Assembly: GCA_963711035.1 (NCBI GenBank)
Contig: CAVQCN010000005.1
Coordinates: 310,001-374,000 of the forward strand
DNA from: WHTK01 sp963711035
Lineage (GTDB): Bacteria; Chloroflexota; Dehalococcoidia; DSTF01; WHTK01
DNA: 64,000 nucleotides
Reading direction: 5' to 3'
The notes beneath the pieces are model-generated. The model did not search any database. It had not been told where the DNA came from and saw only the letters and a program-made list of their open reading frames with translations. The position numbers were made by a program, and so were the translations under genes. Positions 17,399 to 26,104 of this stretch are shown piece by piece. Position 1 is the first letter of the stretch, and each line of letters begins with the position of its first letter.

Positions 17399-17409
<11 letters not shown>
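16411..17409 (+). CDS. Oligopeptide/dipeptide ABC transporter ATP-binding protein (DppD/OppD type)
   Basis: Cytoplasmic ATPase subunit of a peptide-type ABC importer. Walker A GESGCGKS, signature FSGGMRQR and Walker B LLIADEPTTALD are intact. A C-terminal oligopeptide-binding extension contains PPGCSFYPRCTYR. The ATG at 16411 is taken because GAGGGGGAAATA lies just upstream; it gives 332 aa. It overlaps the next ATPase gene by 11 bp, the usual D-F arrangement. No permease or binding-protein genes lie on either side, so this ATPase pair must serve permeases encoded elsewhere. Confidence 0.93.
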
Positions 17410-18418
<1,009 letters not shown>

Positions 18419-18487
18419 CGGTATTGCAGGATCGTCGGATAGAATCGGCGAAGTCAATTCGCCCTAGCGGAGTGACTTCGTCCAAGC

Positions 18488-19321
18488 GTGACTGAACAGA
18501 ACCAGAGCTTCGAACCCTTTGCCGACGAACCGGCATACATCCATGTCAACGAGAAACTCGTTGATCGGCTGCTGAAGCGACTCCAGAGCGTCAGCGAGGT
18601 CAACCTGCTCGATATCGCGGCCGGCACCGGCCTGATGACGACGCTGGCCTGGGAGCGCCTCAAGGCGCGCGGCGCCACACTGCACGCCACGCTGCTCGAT
18701 CTCGACCTGCCGGCTCTGAACGAGGCTCGCAAAGAGCAGCGGGCCGACTGCACGGACTACGTCTTCGCGTCAGCCGATTACCTGCCGCTGGTGCCGCCGC
18801 AGCCCTACAACGCCGCTATCTTTGCCAACAGCATTCACCTGCTGGACCACGAGGCGAAGGTGAAGTCGCTGGACGAGGTGTACCGGGTAATGGAGCCGGG
18901 CGGCTACCTGGCCGTCAACTCCACCTTCTACGACGGCGCCTACCCGGAGGAGAGCAAGCCCTTCTACAGCCGCTGGATCCGCCGTTCGATCGTCGAGATC
19001 AATCGCCGCCTGCCGAACCGCAACAAGTCGGAGAAGGTGCAGGCGATGGACTGGCTGCAGTTCGCCGACTACCGCCAGATAGTCGAAGACGCGGGATTCA
19101 AGATCGTCGAGTCGCGCGAGCGCCGCGTCCTGCTCAGCCAGGCAGCTGTGCGGGCTATCAGCAGCTATAAGGAGTTCGCCAAGGGCGCCCTGCACGCGAC
19201 GGATGAAGACGCGGAGCAGGCCTCTGAAGCGCTGCAGGTGTGCGTGCAGCAGACCTTCCGCGACCTGAAGATGAAGTACCTGCCGCGCAACTGGCTCGAG
19301 ATCATCGCCGTCAGGCCGTAA
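18488..19321 (+). CDS. Class I SAM-dependent methyltransferase
   Basis: 277-aa protein with a Rossmann-type methyltransferase core. Motif I is LLDIAAGTGLMTTLAW near residue 43, an acidic end of strand 2 is HATLLDLDLPAL, and the post-II region is NAAIFANSIHLL. MEPGGYLAVNSTF corresponds to motif III. The C-terminal third is helical and is not diagnostic. The start is GTG. The overall arrangement resembles UbiE-like methyltransferases, but no substrate can be named. A hairpin terminator follows at 19346. Confidence 0.85.
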   Translation: MTEQNQSFEPFADEPAYIHVNEKLVDRLLKRLQSVSEVNLLDIAAGTGLMTTLAWERLKARGATLHATLLDLDLPALNEARKEQRADCTDYVFASADYLPLVPPQPYNAAIFANSIHLLDHEAKVKSLDEVYRVMEPGGYLAVNSTFYDGAYPEESKPFYSRWIRRSIVEINRRLPNRNKSEKVQAMDWLQFADYRQIVEDAGFKIVESRERRVLLSQAAVRAISSYKEFAKGALHATDEDAEQASEALQVCVQQTFRDLKMKYLPRNWLEIIAVRP

Positions 19322-19345
19322 GCAGACTGCAAGCTGGGAGCTGAG

Positions 19346-19373
19346 AGACACCGCATCCTCGGACGCGGTGTCT
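19346..19373 (+). terminator. Hairpin terminator after the methyltransferase gene
   Basis: AGACACCGC at 19346-19354 pairs with GCGGTGTCT at 19365-19373 around a 10-nt loop, followed by a short TTGG. The T tract is weak. Confidence 0.5.
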
Positions 19374-19452
19374 TGGCGTTCAGACCGGCTTCTGAAGCGG
19401 CTCGCTGCTAACAGCTCGAAGCTGACAGCTCGCATGCTAGGATTGCAGTACA

Positions 19453-21277
19453 TTGGATCAGAGCCGCATCCGCAACTTCTCGATCATCGCCCACATCGAT
19501 CACGGTAAGTCCACCCTCGCCGACCGCCTGCTGGAACGCACCGGTACCATCGGCTCGCGCGAGGCGACGGCGCAGTTCCTGGACTCGATGGAGCTGGAGC
19601 GTGAGAAGGGCGTGACGATCAAGGCGAAGGCGGTGCGAATGAACTATCGCGCCGCCGACGGCCAGCAGTACGAGCTCAACCTGATCGACACGCCGGGACA
19701 CGTCGACTTCGCCTACGAGGTCTCGCGCGCGCTGGTGGCTTGCGAAGGCGCCCTGCTGGTCGTGGACGCGGCGCAGGGCGTGCAGGCGCAGACGCTGGCC
19801 AACCTCTACGCGGCGCTGGAGAACGACCTGACGATCATCCCGGTGCTGAACAAGATCGACCTGCCCAACGCGGAGCCGGAGCGCGTGGCGGAGGAGCTGG
19901 AGCGCATCGTCGGCTTCAGCCACAGACGAGATGATCTACGCCTCGGCCAAGGAAGGCACCGGGGCCGAGGATATCCTCGAGGCTATCGTCAACCGCGTAC
20001 CGCCGCCCCAGGGCAACGCCGACGCCCGCCTGCGTGCGCTGGTCTTCGACTCGAAGTACGACTCATACAAAGGCGTGCTGGCCTACGTCCGCGTCGTGGA
20101 CGGCGGTATAGGGAAGGAGGACGCCCTGCGCCTCATGTGGAACGACCGCCGCATCGAGCCGGTCGAGATCGGCGTCTTCACCCCGGGGCTGTTACCGATG
20201 GACCGCCTCGAGTGCGGCGAGGTGGGCTACGTGGCGACGGGGCTGAAGAGCATCCGCGAGGCGCGCGTCGGCGACACGCTGACGCAAGACGACGAGCCTG
20301 CGGCCGAGGTGCTGCCGGGCTACCGCCCCGCCAAGCCGATGGTGTTCGCCGGCCTCTACCCGGCCGAGGCGAACGACTACAACCTGCTGCGGGACGCGCT
20401 GGAGAAGCTGCGCCTGAGCGACGCGGCCCTGACCTTCGAGCCGGAATCGAGCATCGCGCTGGGCTTCGGCTTCCGCTGCGGTTTTCTGGGGCTGTTCCAC
20501 ATGGAGATCGTGCAGGAACGCCTGGAGCGCGAGTACGATCTGACGCTGATCTTCACGGCGCCGAGCGTCGAGTACCAGGTGACACGCACGGACGGCAGCG
20601 AGCTCGTGCTGGACAACCCGGCAGAGCTGCCGACGCCCAACGAGATCGCCGAGATGCGCGAACCGTGGGTCGACATCTCTATCGTGGTGCCGGAGCGCTA
20701 TATCGGCGCGGCGATGGAGCTGACGGCGTCGCGGCGCGGCACCTTCAAGCGCATGGAGTACATGGTGACGAGCGCCGAGGCCGGCGTCGGCGAATCACGC
20801 GTGCTGCTGGAGTACCACGTGCCGCTGTCCGAGATCCTGACCGACTACTACGACCAACTGAAGTCACGCACGCAGGGCTACGCCAGCCTCGACTACACGT
20901 TCTCGGGATACGAGGCGGCGCGGCTCGTAAAGCTGGACGTGCTGGTCAACAACCAGCCGGTCGACGCGCTGACGCTGATCGTCCATCCGGAAGAGGCGCA
21001 AGTGAAGGGCCGTGAGCTGGTCGAGAAGCTGCGCAGCCTGATCCCGCGTCAGTTGTTCGACGTGCCGATCCAGGCAGCGATCGGCGGACGGATCATCGCG
21101 CGAGAAACAGTGCGCGCCATGCGCAAGAACGTGCTGGCGAAGTGCTACGGCGGCGACGTAACGCGCAAGCGGAAGCTGCTGGAGAAGCAGGCCGAGGGCA
21201 AGAAGCGTATGCGGCGGGTCGGGAACGTGGAGATACCCCAGGAGGCCTTTATGGCCGTCCTGAGCCTGGAGCGCTAG
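19453..21277 (+). pseudogene. lepA: Elongation factor 4 (LepA), interrupted by one extra base
   Basis: Ribosome-associated GTPase that back-translocates or remodels stalled ribosomes. The first frame from TTG 19453 gives RNFSIIAHIDHGKST, DTPGHVDFAYEVSRAL and NKIDLPNAEPERV, ending in LERIVGFS at about 19919. The rest, TDEMIYASAKEGTG through the LepA C-terminal domain to 21277, is in the next frame. Skipping one C near 19920 (GGC TTC AGC, C, ACA GAC GAG) joins them into 607 aa, the normal LepA length, with no conserved residue lost. This may be a sequencing or assembly error, a recent mutation, or less likely programmed +1 frameshifting. No classic slippery site is seen. Confidence 0.9.
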
Positions 21278-21280
21278 AAC

Positions 21281-21315
21281 GCAAAAACCGGCGGTGTGCC
21301 CGCCGGCTTTTGCTA
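21281..21315 (+). terminator. Rho-independent terminator after lepA
   Basis: CCGGCGG at 21288-21294 pairs with CCGCCGG at 21300-21306. GCAAAAA on the left can also pair with the CTTTTGC on the right, so it could work for both strands. It lies between lepA and the convergent DUF5679 gene. Confidence 0.8.
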
Positions 21316-21328
21316 CCTGCCTGGCGGA

Positions 21329-21469
21329 CTAGCTCTTGCCGATGCGGTACATCTTTGTGCCGCACACCGGGCACGAGCCCTGCGTCGCCGGCTTACCATT
21401 CTTCATGGTCACCGACTTGGCGTCCTTCATCTCACGTTGCGTCCGACACTTGAGACAGTAGGCCTGCAT
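21329..21469 (-). CDS. DUF5679-type small zinc-ribbon protein
   Basis: 46-aa protein beginning MQAYCLKCRTQREMKDA and ending in GSCPVCGTKMYRIGKS. The two CxxC pairs (about residues 5/8 and 34/37) form a predicted zinc ribbon, and the KNGKPATQGSCPVCGT stretch is typical of DUF5679. The second of two adjacent ATG codons is chosen because GGGAGG lies 5 nt upstream of it. It is convergent with lepA across a shared terminator. The family's function is unknown; small two-CxxC ribbons often bind RNA or protein partners. Confidence 0.82.
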   Translation of the reverse strand: MQAYCLKCRTQREMKDAKSVTMKNGKPATQGSCPVCGTKMYRIGKS

Positions 21470-21609
21470 CATTGCCTCCCTTTGGTAGAAGCTAACCACT
21501 ATTGGCTCTATAGCCTACGCACATTACTAGCTCAAAGCATCCAAATCTCTTGCATCATCAGTCGATTCTAGATTCATGTCAAGCTTCCGGGACTTATGGA
21601 AAGCTTTTC

Positions 21610-21639
21610 TTGTGACTGGAGCAGCGTCGCGGTTAGAAT
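21610..21639 (+). promoter_or_regulatory. Promoter of tRNA-Ser
   Basis: -35 TTGTGA at 21610-21615, an 18-nt spacer, and -10 TAGAAT at 21634-21639 (five of six consensus bases). The tRNA starts 17 nt downstream. The surrounding 21480-21640 is noticeably A/T-richer than the rest of the window. Confidence 0.6.
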
Positions 21640-21655
21640 TGAGGCAGTTCCGCGC

Positions 21656-21745
21656 GGAGGGGTCGCATAGTGGCCTAGTGCGCCCGCCTGCTAAGCGGGT
21701 ACGGGGATTTCTCCGTCGAGAGTTCGAATCTCTCCCCCTCCGCCA
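21656..21745 (+). tRNA. tRNA-Ser (anticodon GCT)
   Basis: Class II tRNA. The acceptor arm GGAGGGG pairs with CCCCTCC. The anticodon loop CTGCTAA gives GCT at 21690-21692, reading AGC/AGU. A long variable arm (ACGGGGATTTCTCCGT) is followed by T arm AGTTCGAATCT, and CCA is encoded at 21743-21745. Confidence 0.97.
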
Positions 21746-21819
21746 TCACTTCTGAATCGCCTCGGCTCCGATGCCGGGGCTTTTTCTACCCGGGACGGGT
21801 CCGTATGACACTCGGAATG

Positions 21820-21967
21820 CCGTGAAGAGTCTGGCCCTCGGCTGCCACGCTTGCTACGCATCGCTCTCGCGCTGCTCGCCCCCACCCACCCGCAAGAAGA
21901 GAAATACTGGGAGGACACCTCCCAGGCCCACCGCGCATGGGCTTCGCCCCCGCTACCCTGCTCTCGG
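21820..21967 (+). repeat. Dispersed hairpin repeat, copy 3 (CTGGGAGG subtype)
   Basis: Begins CCGTGAAGAGTCTGGCCCTCGG and contains the hairpin CTGGGAGG-ACA-CCTCCCAG, followed by GCGCATGGGCTTCGCCCCCGC. It forms the first of two tandem units with a 221-bp period. The 21746-22315 gap contains no gene, only these units. Confidence 0.85.
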
Positions 21968-22036
21968 CCTGGCAAGGCGCACGACGATTGCTTCGGTCGT
22001 GGGCACTCCGTGACCATCGAGTCTTGTCACGCCGAA

Positions 22037-22188
22037 CGCAGCGAAGCGTCTGGCCCTCGGCTGCCACGCTTGCTACACATCGCTCTCGCGCTGCTCGCCC
22101 CCACCCACCCACATGAAGAGAGGACGTTGAGCAGGACACCTCCCAGGCTCACCGCGCATGGGCTTCGCCCCCGCTACCCTGCTCTCGG
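22037..22188 (+). repeat. Dispersed hairpin repeat, copy 4 (tandem with copy 3)
   Basis: Nearly identical to copy 3 at 221 bp distance, including the downstream CTCTCGGCCTGGCAAGGCG and GACGATTGCTTCGGTC blocks. The hairpin here is imperfect (GAGCAGG-ACA-CCTCCCAG). A third start of the unit, CACGCCGAACGCAGCGAAGC, is seen at about 22249, just before the nnr stop codon. Confidence 0.85.
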
Positions 22189-22315
22189 CCTGGCAAGGCG
22201 CACGACGATTGCTTCGGTCCCAGGCACTCCGTGACCATCGAGTCTTGTCACGCCGAACGCAGCGAAGCGTCCGGCCCTCGGCGGAGCCTGCGCGCGGCTC
22301 GCCGCCAGGAGTGGC

Positions 22316-23857
22316 CTAGGTGCGCAGGCTGGCGGCGACGCGGGCGATGCCGGAACCGAGCTCGCTGGCGAGCAGGCCCGAAGTACCGTACTCCTCCTCG
22401 TAGAGCTCTGCGGCGGCGCCGTGAAGAAAGACGCCGAGGCCCGCAGCGGTCTCGGCCGCGACGCCCTGGGCGATGTAGCCGCTGATGCAGCCAGCGAGCA
22501 CGTCGCCGGTACCAGCCGTCGCCAGCGCCGCCGTCGCGAACGGGCTGACGAGGACCGAAGTGTCAGTAGACGCAACCAGCGTGTGCGCGCCCTTCAACAC
22601 CAGCGTCTGCTTCCAGTCAACGGCCAGGCGGCGGGCCAGCGGCAGACGTTCGGCCTGCACTTCCGGCACGCTGGAGTTGGCCAGACGGGCCAGCTCGCCG
22701 GGATGCGGCGTCAGGATGCACTGGTCTCGAATCAGATCCTGCCAGCCGCTGAAGCGTGCCAGGCAGTTGAGGGCGTCGGCGTCGATGACGATCGGGAGGT
22801 TCTGGACGGCTGGCGAGGAGAGCACGCCGCGCACGACGCTCTGTGTGCCGAAGGAGAGGCCGAGGCCGGGGCCGATGAGCATCGCGTCGAACACCGGCAG
22901 CGCGCGCACGATGATGTCGCCCGCGGAGGCGTCAAGCGCGCCATCCGAATCCGGCAGGGGCAGGAAGGTGACCTCCGGCAGCTGGGCGGCGACGGCGGCG
23001 CGCACGGGCGCGATAGCGGCCAGCGTGACGAGACCCGCACCGGCGCGCAGGGCTCCCAGGCAGGAAAGCGTGGCAGCGCCCATGTAGCTCTCCGAACCGG
23101 CGACGACGAGGACGCGGCCGAAAGTACCCTTGTTGGACTGCAGCGGACGTCCCGGCAGCCGTGCGCGGGCCCATTCCGGCGTCAGCAGCTCGGTGTGAGC
23201 GATGGCTGCGGCCCCGACGCTGTCGGGGATCCCGATGTCGACGACCTGGTCTTCGCCTGCGTAAGTGGAGCCGGGCCAGGTGTGCACGCCGATCTTGGAG
23301 AAGCCAAGCGACAGGGTGTAATCGGCGTGCGGTGTATGCGGATCGACGGCGCCGGTATCGGCATCGAGGCCACTGGGCAGGTCGACGGCGAAGACGTAGC
23401 AGCGGCGATGCGTCAGAGCGTCCAGAGCGCGCGCCAGGAGGCCCTCCAGCGGCCGTAGCCTGCCGATGCCCAGCACAGCGTCGACCACGGCGTCTGCGCG
23501 CGCCAGCGCCTCCTCGAGCGCCGTGTCGACATTCGAGTCGTCGGCAGGGACGATCTCCATCTCACGCGAGCGCAGCGCCTGCAGGTTGGCGTCGGCCTCA
23601 TCGCGAGGCGTGAGCAGGAAGACGGTGACCTCGGCGCCGGCGTCGTACAGGTAACGAGCGGCCACGAGGCCGTCGCCGCCGTTGTTGCCGGGCCCGACGA
23701 GAATCACAATGCGGCGGCCACGGGCGTTGCCAAGGTGCTCGCCGACGGCGTGGGAGACGCCGCGCCCCGCCGCTTCCATGAGGCCGGCGGGTGTGGCGCC
23801 GGCGGCGTAGGCTGCCGCTTCGACCTCCCGCATTTCGCTGCCTGTGACCAGTTTCAT
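22316..23857 (-). CDS. nnr: Bifunctional NAD(P)H-hydrate repair enzyme (epimerase and dehydratase)
   Basis: 513-aa fusion that repairs damaged hydrated NADH/NADPH. The N-terminal half (about 1-215) is the YjeF-N epimerase, with GPGNNGGDGLVAARYL near residue 55 and the catalytic region VDLPSGLDADTG. The C-terminal half is the ADP/ATP-dependent dehydratase with KGTFGRVLVVAGS, LTPHPGELARL and the closing ATAGTGDVLAGCISG loop. It lies 15 bp upstream of acpS on the same strand; nnr-acpS pairing is common. It also fits the NAD-centred content of this region. Confidence 0.95.
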   Translation of the reverse strand: MKLVTGSEMREVEAAAYAAGATPAGLMEAAGRGVSHAVGEHLGNARGRRIVILVGPGNNGGDGLVAARYLYDAGAEVTVFLLTPRDEADANLQALRSREMEIVPADDSNVDTALEEALARADAVVDAVLGIGRLRPLEGLLARALDALTHRRCYVFAVDLPSGLDADTGAVDPHTPHADYTLSLGFSKIGVHTWPGSTYAGEDQVVDIGIPDSVGAAAIAHTELLTPEWARARLPGRPLQSNKGTFGRVLVVAGSESYMGAATLSCLGALRAGAGLVTLAAIAPVRAAVAAQLPEVTFLPLPDSDGALDASAGDIIVRALPVFDAMLIGPGLGLSFGTQSVVRGVLSSPAVQNLPIVIDADALNCLARFSGWQDLIRDQCILTPHPGELARLANSSVPEVQAERLPLARRLAVDWKQTLVLKGAHTLVASTDTSVLVSPFATAALATAGTGDVLAGCISGYIAQGVAAETAAGLGVFLHGAAAELYEEEYGTSGLLASELGSGIARVAASLRT

Positions 23858-23872
23858 GATGCTCCCACTCTT

Positions 23873-24313
23873 CTAGAGAAGGCCGCGCCGCTTGAGGCGC
23901 TCGATCAGGGCTTCTCGTGCGTCTTCCAAGTCGATCGGGGGTCCGAAGCAAGGCGCGACGACGAAGGACAGGGCCATCGTGTCGCTGTGCGTCATGCTCA
24001 CCTCAGGGCGGCCGAGGCCTAGGAACTCGGCACGGGCCGCCGCCTTACCGTGCAGATAGACAAGGGGTTTGCCGCGACGGTCCGGCAGCAACTCGATCTC
24101 GCGCCAGCCGATGCCGCGCACGCCGGTGCCGAGCGCTTTCATCGTCGCCTCCTTGGCCGCGAAGCGCACCGCCAGCTCGGCGACGCGGCCGCGGCAGTAC
24201 GCGATTTCGAGGTCGGTATACACGCGCTGGAGAAAGCGCTGGGGATGGCGGGCCAGTGTGCGGCGTACTCGCTCGATCTCGATGGCATCGACGCCGGCGG
24301 CCAGACTAAACAT
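23873..24313 (-). CDS. acpS: Holo-[acyl-carrier-protein] synthase
   Basis: Transfers phosphopantetheine from CoA to the acyl carrier protein. The GVDAIEIERVRRTLARHP start and the later LAVRFAAKEATMKALGTG carry the conserved metal-binding aspartate and glutamate. The internal ATG at 24311-24313, just ahead of FSLAAGVDAIEI, is chosen because it begins next to the conserved first strand; an upstream ATG 36 nt earlier adds a basic tail not typical of the family. The product is then 146 aa. A C-terminal tail of about 25 residues is longer than in the shortest family members. Confidence 0.88.
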   Translation of the reverse strand: MFSLAAGVDAIEIERVRRTLARHPQRFLQRVYTDLEIAYCRGRVAELAVRFAAKEATMKALGTGVRGIGWREIELLPDRRGKPLVYLHGKAAARAEFLGLGRPEVSMTHSDTMALSFVVAPCFGPPIDLEDAREALIERLKRRGLL

Positions 24314-24412
24314 CGCCCAGATTCTAACAAGCCGCCTTCCAACGGACACGCTGATCCTGTTAAACCAGTCACAATTGCCAGCCAGCGCGTCTACTCCCAG
24401 CCATTCGCTGGA

Positions 24413-24439
24413 TTAGCACTCGGTACCGGCGAGTGCTAG
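24413..24439 (+). promoter_or_regulatory. CIRCE element (HrcA operator) with overlapping promoter
   Basis: TTAGCACTC (24413-24421), nine spacer bases, GAGTGCTAG (24431-24439). This is the canonical CIRCE inverted repeat except for the last base. TAGAAT at 24437-24442 is a good -10 and TTAGCA at 24413 a plausible -35 with an 18-nt spacer, so the operator covers the promoter. The next plus-strand gene is the fmdB-like gene at 24541. No groES, groEL, dnaK or hrcA is in the window. Confidence 0.82.
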
Positions 24440-24540
24440 AATGAATATTGCCATCGTTCCGGCCGTCGGCTAGACTCTAGCCAGACTCGGGTTCACTTGT
24501 GGGGCCGGATCAATTCTTCCGTGGGGAGACTCTGACAGCG

Positions 24541-24846
24541 GTGCCAACATACGTTTACAAGTGCAAGAGCTGCGACAACAGCTACGAGACTCGAGAAGGC
24601 TTCGATGCGCCCTCTCGCCAGCCTTGCCCTCGCTGCGGCGCCGAGGCTAAGCGCGTCCTGTTCCCGCCCCCAATCGTCTTCAAGGGCGGCGGATTCTACA
24701 TCACCGACAGCCGCAAGGGCACCAGCGCCACCTTTACCTCGGACACCGGCCCGGGCGGCGCCAACTCCGAGAGCAGCAAGAGCGAAAGCAGCTCCAGCTC
24801 CGGCGGCGACTCCAAGCCCGCGACGGCGGCAGCCAGCGACGACTAA
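24541..24846 (+). CDS. FmdB-family zinc-ribbon protein
   Basis: 101-aa protein. The N-terminal ribbon PTYVYKCKSCDNSYETREGF with the second CPRCGAEAKRVLFPPPIVFKGGGFY is the FmdB regulatory-protein signature with two CxxC zinc knuckles. The C-terminal 40 residues are a low-complexity Ser/Gly/Lys tail. The GTG at 24541 is chosen because the family begins with PTYxYxC directly after the initiator. It lies about 100 bp downstream of a CIRCE operator, which suggests heat-shock control, and 12 bp before dtd. The molecular role of the family is poorly known. Confidence 0.87.
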   Translation: MPTYVYKCKSCDNSYETREGFDAPSRQPCPRCGAEAKRVLFPPPIVFKGGGFYITDSRKGTSATFTSDTGPGGANSESSKSESSSSSGGDSKPATAAASDD

Positions 24847-24858
24847 CTCGAGGCCCGG

Positions 24859-25344
24859 ATGAGGCTCGTCATCCAACGCGTGACGCGGGCGGCGGTTCGC
24901 GTAGACTCCGAGACCGTGGGCGAAATCGACCACGGTCTTCTTGTGCTGGCCGGCGTCGAGGCCTCGGACGACGAGGCGGAGGCGCGTCGCCTGGCGCAGA
25001 AAACGGCCGAACTGCGCATCTTCTCCGACGCCGAGGGGCGATTCAACCTGTCGCTGCTCGACACGGGCGGCGCCGCGCTGGTCGTGAGCCAGTTCACGCT
25101 GTTCGGCGACGTGCGGCGCGGCCGGCGTCCCAACTTCAGCGCGGCGGCGCGCCCTGAGCAAGCTGAGCCGCTGGTCGAAGCGTTCGCGGCGGCGCTAAGA
25201 GACCTGGGCGTACACGTCGAGACGGGCCGTTTCGGCGCCAAGATGGTGGTCGAGCTGGTGAACGACGGGCCGGTGACGCTCATCATCGACAGCGCGGAGC
25301 TGGACCGGCCGCGGCGGGCGAAGAGCCAAGACGAAGCCGAGTAA
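24859..25344 (+). CDS. dtd: D-aminoacyl-tRNA deacylase
   Basis: Hydrolyses D-aminoacyl- and glycyl-mischarged tRNAs, protecting translation. MRLVIQRVTRAAVRVDSE is the standard start. The SQFTLFGDVRRGRRPNF segment and the NDGPVTL loop form the active-site motifs, the latter the NxGPxT signature. The 161-aa length is slightly above the usual 145-150. It lies 12 bp downstream of the FmdB-like gene and so may share its CIRCE-controlled promoter. Confidence 0.95.
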   Translation: MRLVIQRVTRAAVRVDSETVGEIDHGLLVLAGVEASDDEAEARRLAQKTAELRIFSDAEGRFNLSLLDTGGAALVVSQFTLFGDVRRGRRPNFSAAARPEQAEPLVEAFAAALRDLGVHVETGRFGAKMVVELVNDGPVTLIIDSAELDRPRRAKSQDEAE

Positions 25345-25521
25345 CCCTCACCTCAATCCTCTCCCAGTGGGAGAGGAAGCCAGACGCTTCACCCAAGTCT
25401 TGAGAGACGAAGCGGGCTCTCGGGACGAGCTCCTTGGGAGAAGTCTCCATCTGCGACACCCACGATCCTTCCTCGGGCAGCAAGGTCCCCTCTCCCTGAG
25501 GGAGAGGGCCAGGGTGAGGGG
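25345..25521. repeat. Pair of inverted hairpin repeats (CCCTCAC...CCTCTCCC type)
   Basis: CCCTCACCTCAATCCTCTCC at 25345 is mirrored by GAGAGGGCCAGGGTGAGGGG ending at 25521. Each side has its own inner hairpin (CCTCTCCCAGTGGGAGAGG, and CCCTCTCCCTGAGGGAGAGG). Single copies of the same motif occur at 34520-34555 and 38010-38045. It separates convergent genes. Confidence 0.75.
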
Positions 25522-25558
25522 TTACGCGCACTCATGAGCCTCTCAGGGTCCGAATCGC

Positions 25559-26104
25559 TCAGACCAGGCTCTGACCCATCGTCGTGAGCTGCTGCAGGTG
25601 GTCGGCGGCGATCTCGGGGGACATGACACTGTTGTCGACGACGGCGCCGGGCAGCGGGTTGGCCTCGAAGAGCTTGTAAGCCGCCTCGATGCGAGCGCGG
25701 CCGGCGCGGCTGGTGAGGCGCTGCCGGTCGCGCCCGACACAGGTCTCGACGTCGGGCATGAGGCGCACGAAGTGGACGGGCAGGCCGTGTGGCTTGAGCT
25801 GCCCCAGGTAGAAGTCGAGATCGGCAGGCTCGGCGACGACGTCGTCGATGATCACACCGATGCGGTCCGCGAGGAAGTTGGCGGCGACGCAGCAGGCGTT
25901 GCGCATGGCCAGGTGCTGCTGGTGACGCCACTCCTTCTCGCGGCCGGCGGCGTAGGGGCGCACGTAGCCGGTCGGCGTGATCAGATGGCGGAGCACGTCT
26001 ACCTCGACGTGGGCGACGCGGTCGTAGCGATCGGCCAGCGCCAGAGCGACGGTCGACTTGCCGGCGCCGGGCGGACCGCTGAGGATGAGCACGTCAGCCA
26101 CCAA
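25559..26104 (-). CDS. P-loop AAA-type kinase-like protein
   Basis: 181-aa nucleoside-triphosphate-binding protein. The N-terminal Walker A is LILSGPPGAGKSTVALALADR at residues 5-25, and an acidic pocket follows with HVEVDVLRHLI and IIDDVV. It resembles the AAA_33 group, which includes small-molecule kinases (gluconate, chloramphenicol phosphotransferase-like, zeta-toxin-like). The substrate cannot be told. Its start overlaps the end of nadC by 11 bp, so it is translationally coupled to NAD synthesis and may act on a related metabolite, which is conjecture. Confidence 0.8.
   Translation of the reverse strand: MVADVLILSGPPGAGKSTVALALADRYDRVAHVEVDVLRHLITPTGYVRPYAAGREKEWRHQQHLAMRNACCVAANFLADRIGVIIDDVVAEPADLDFYLGQLKPHGLPVHFVRLMPDVETCVGRDRQRLTSRAGRARIEAAYKLFEANPLPGAVVDNSVMSPEIAADHLQQLTTMGQSLV

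Noticed and set aside
21820..22275. CRISPR array
   Set aside because: Only two long, near-identical units with no short palindromic repeat/variable spacer pattern, and no cas genes in the window.
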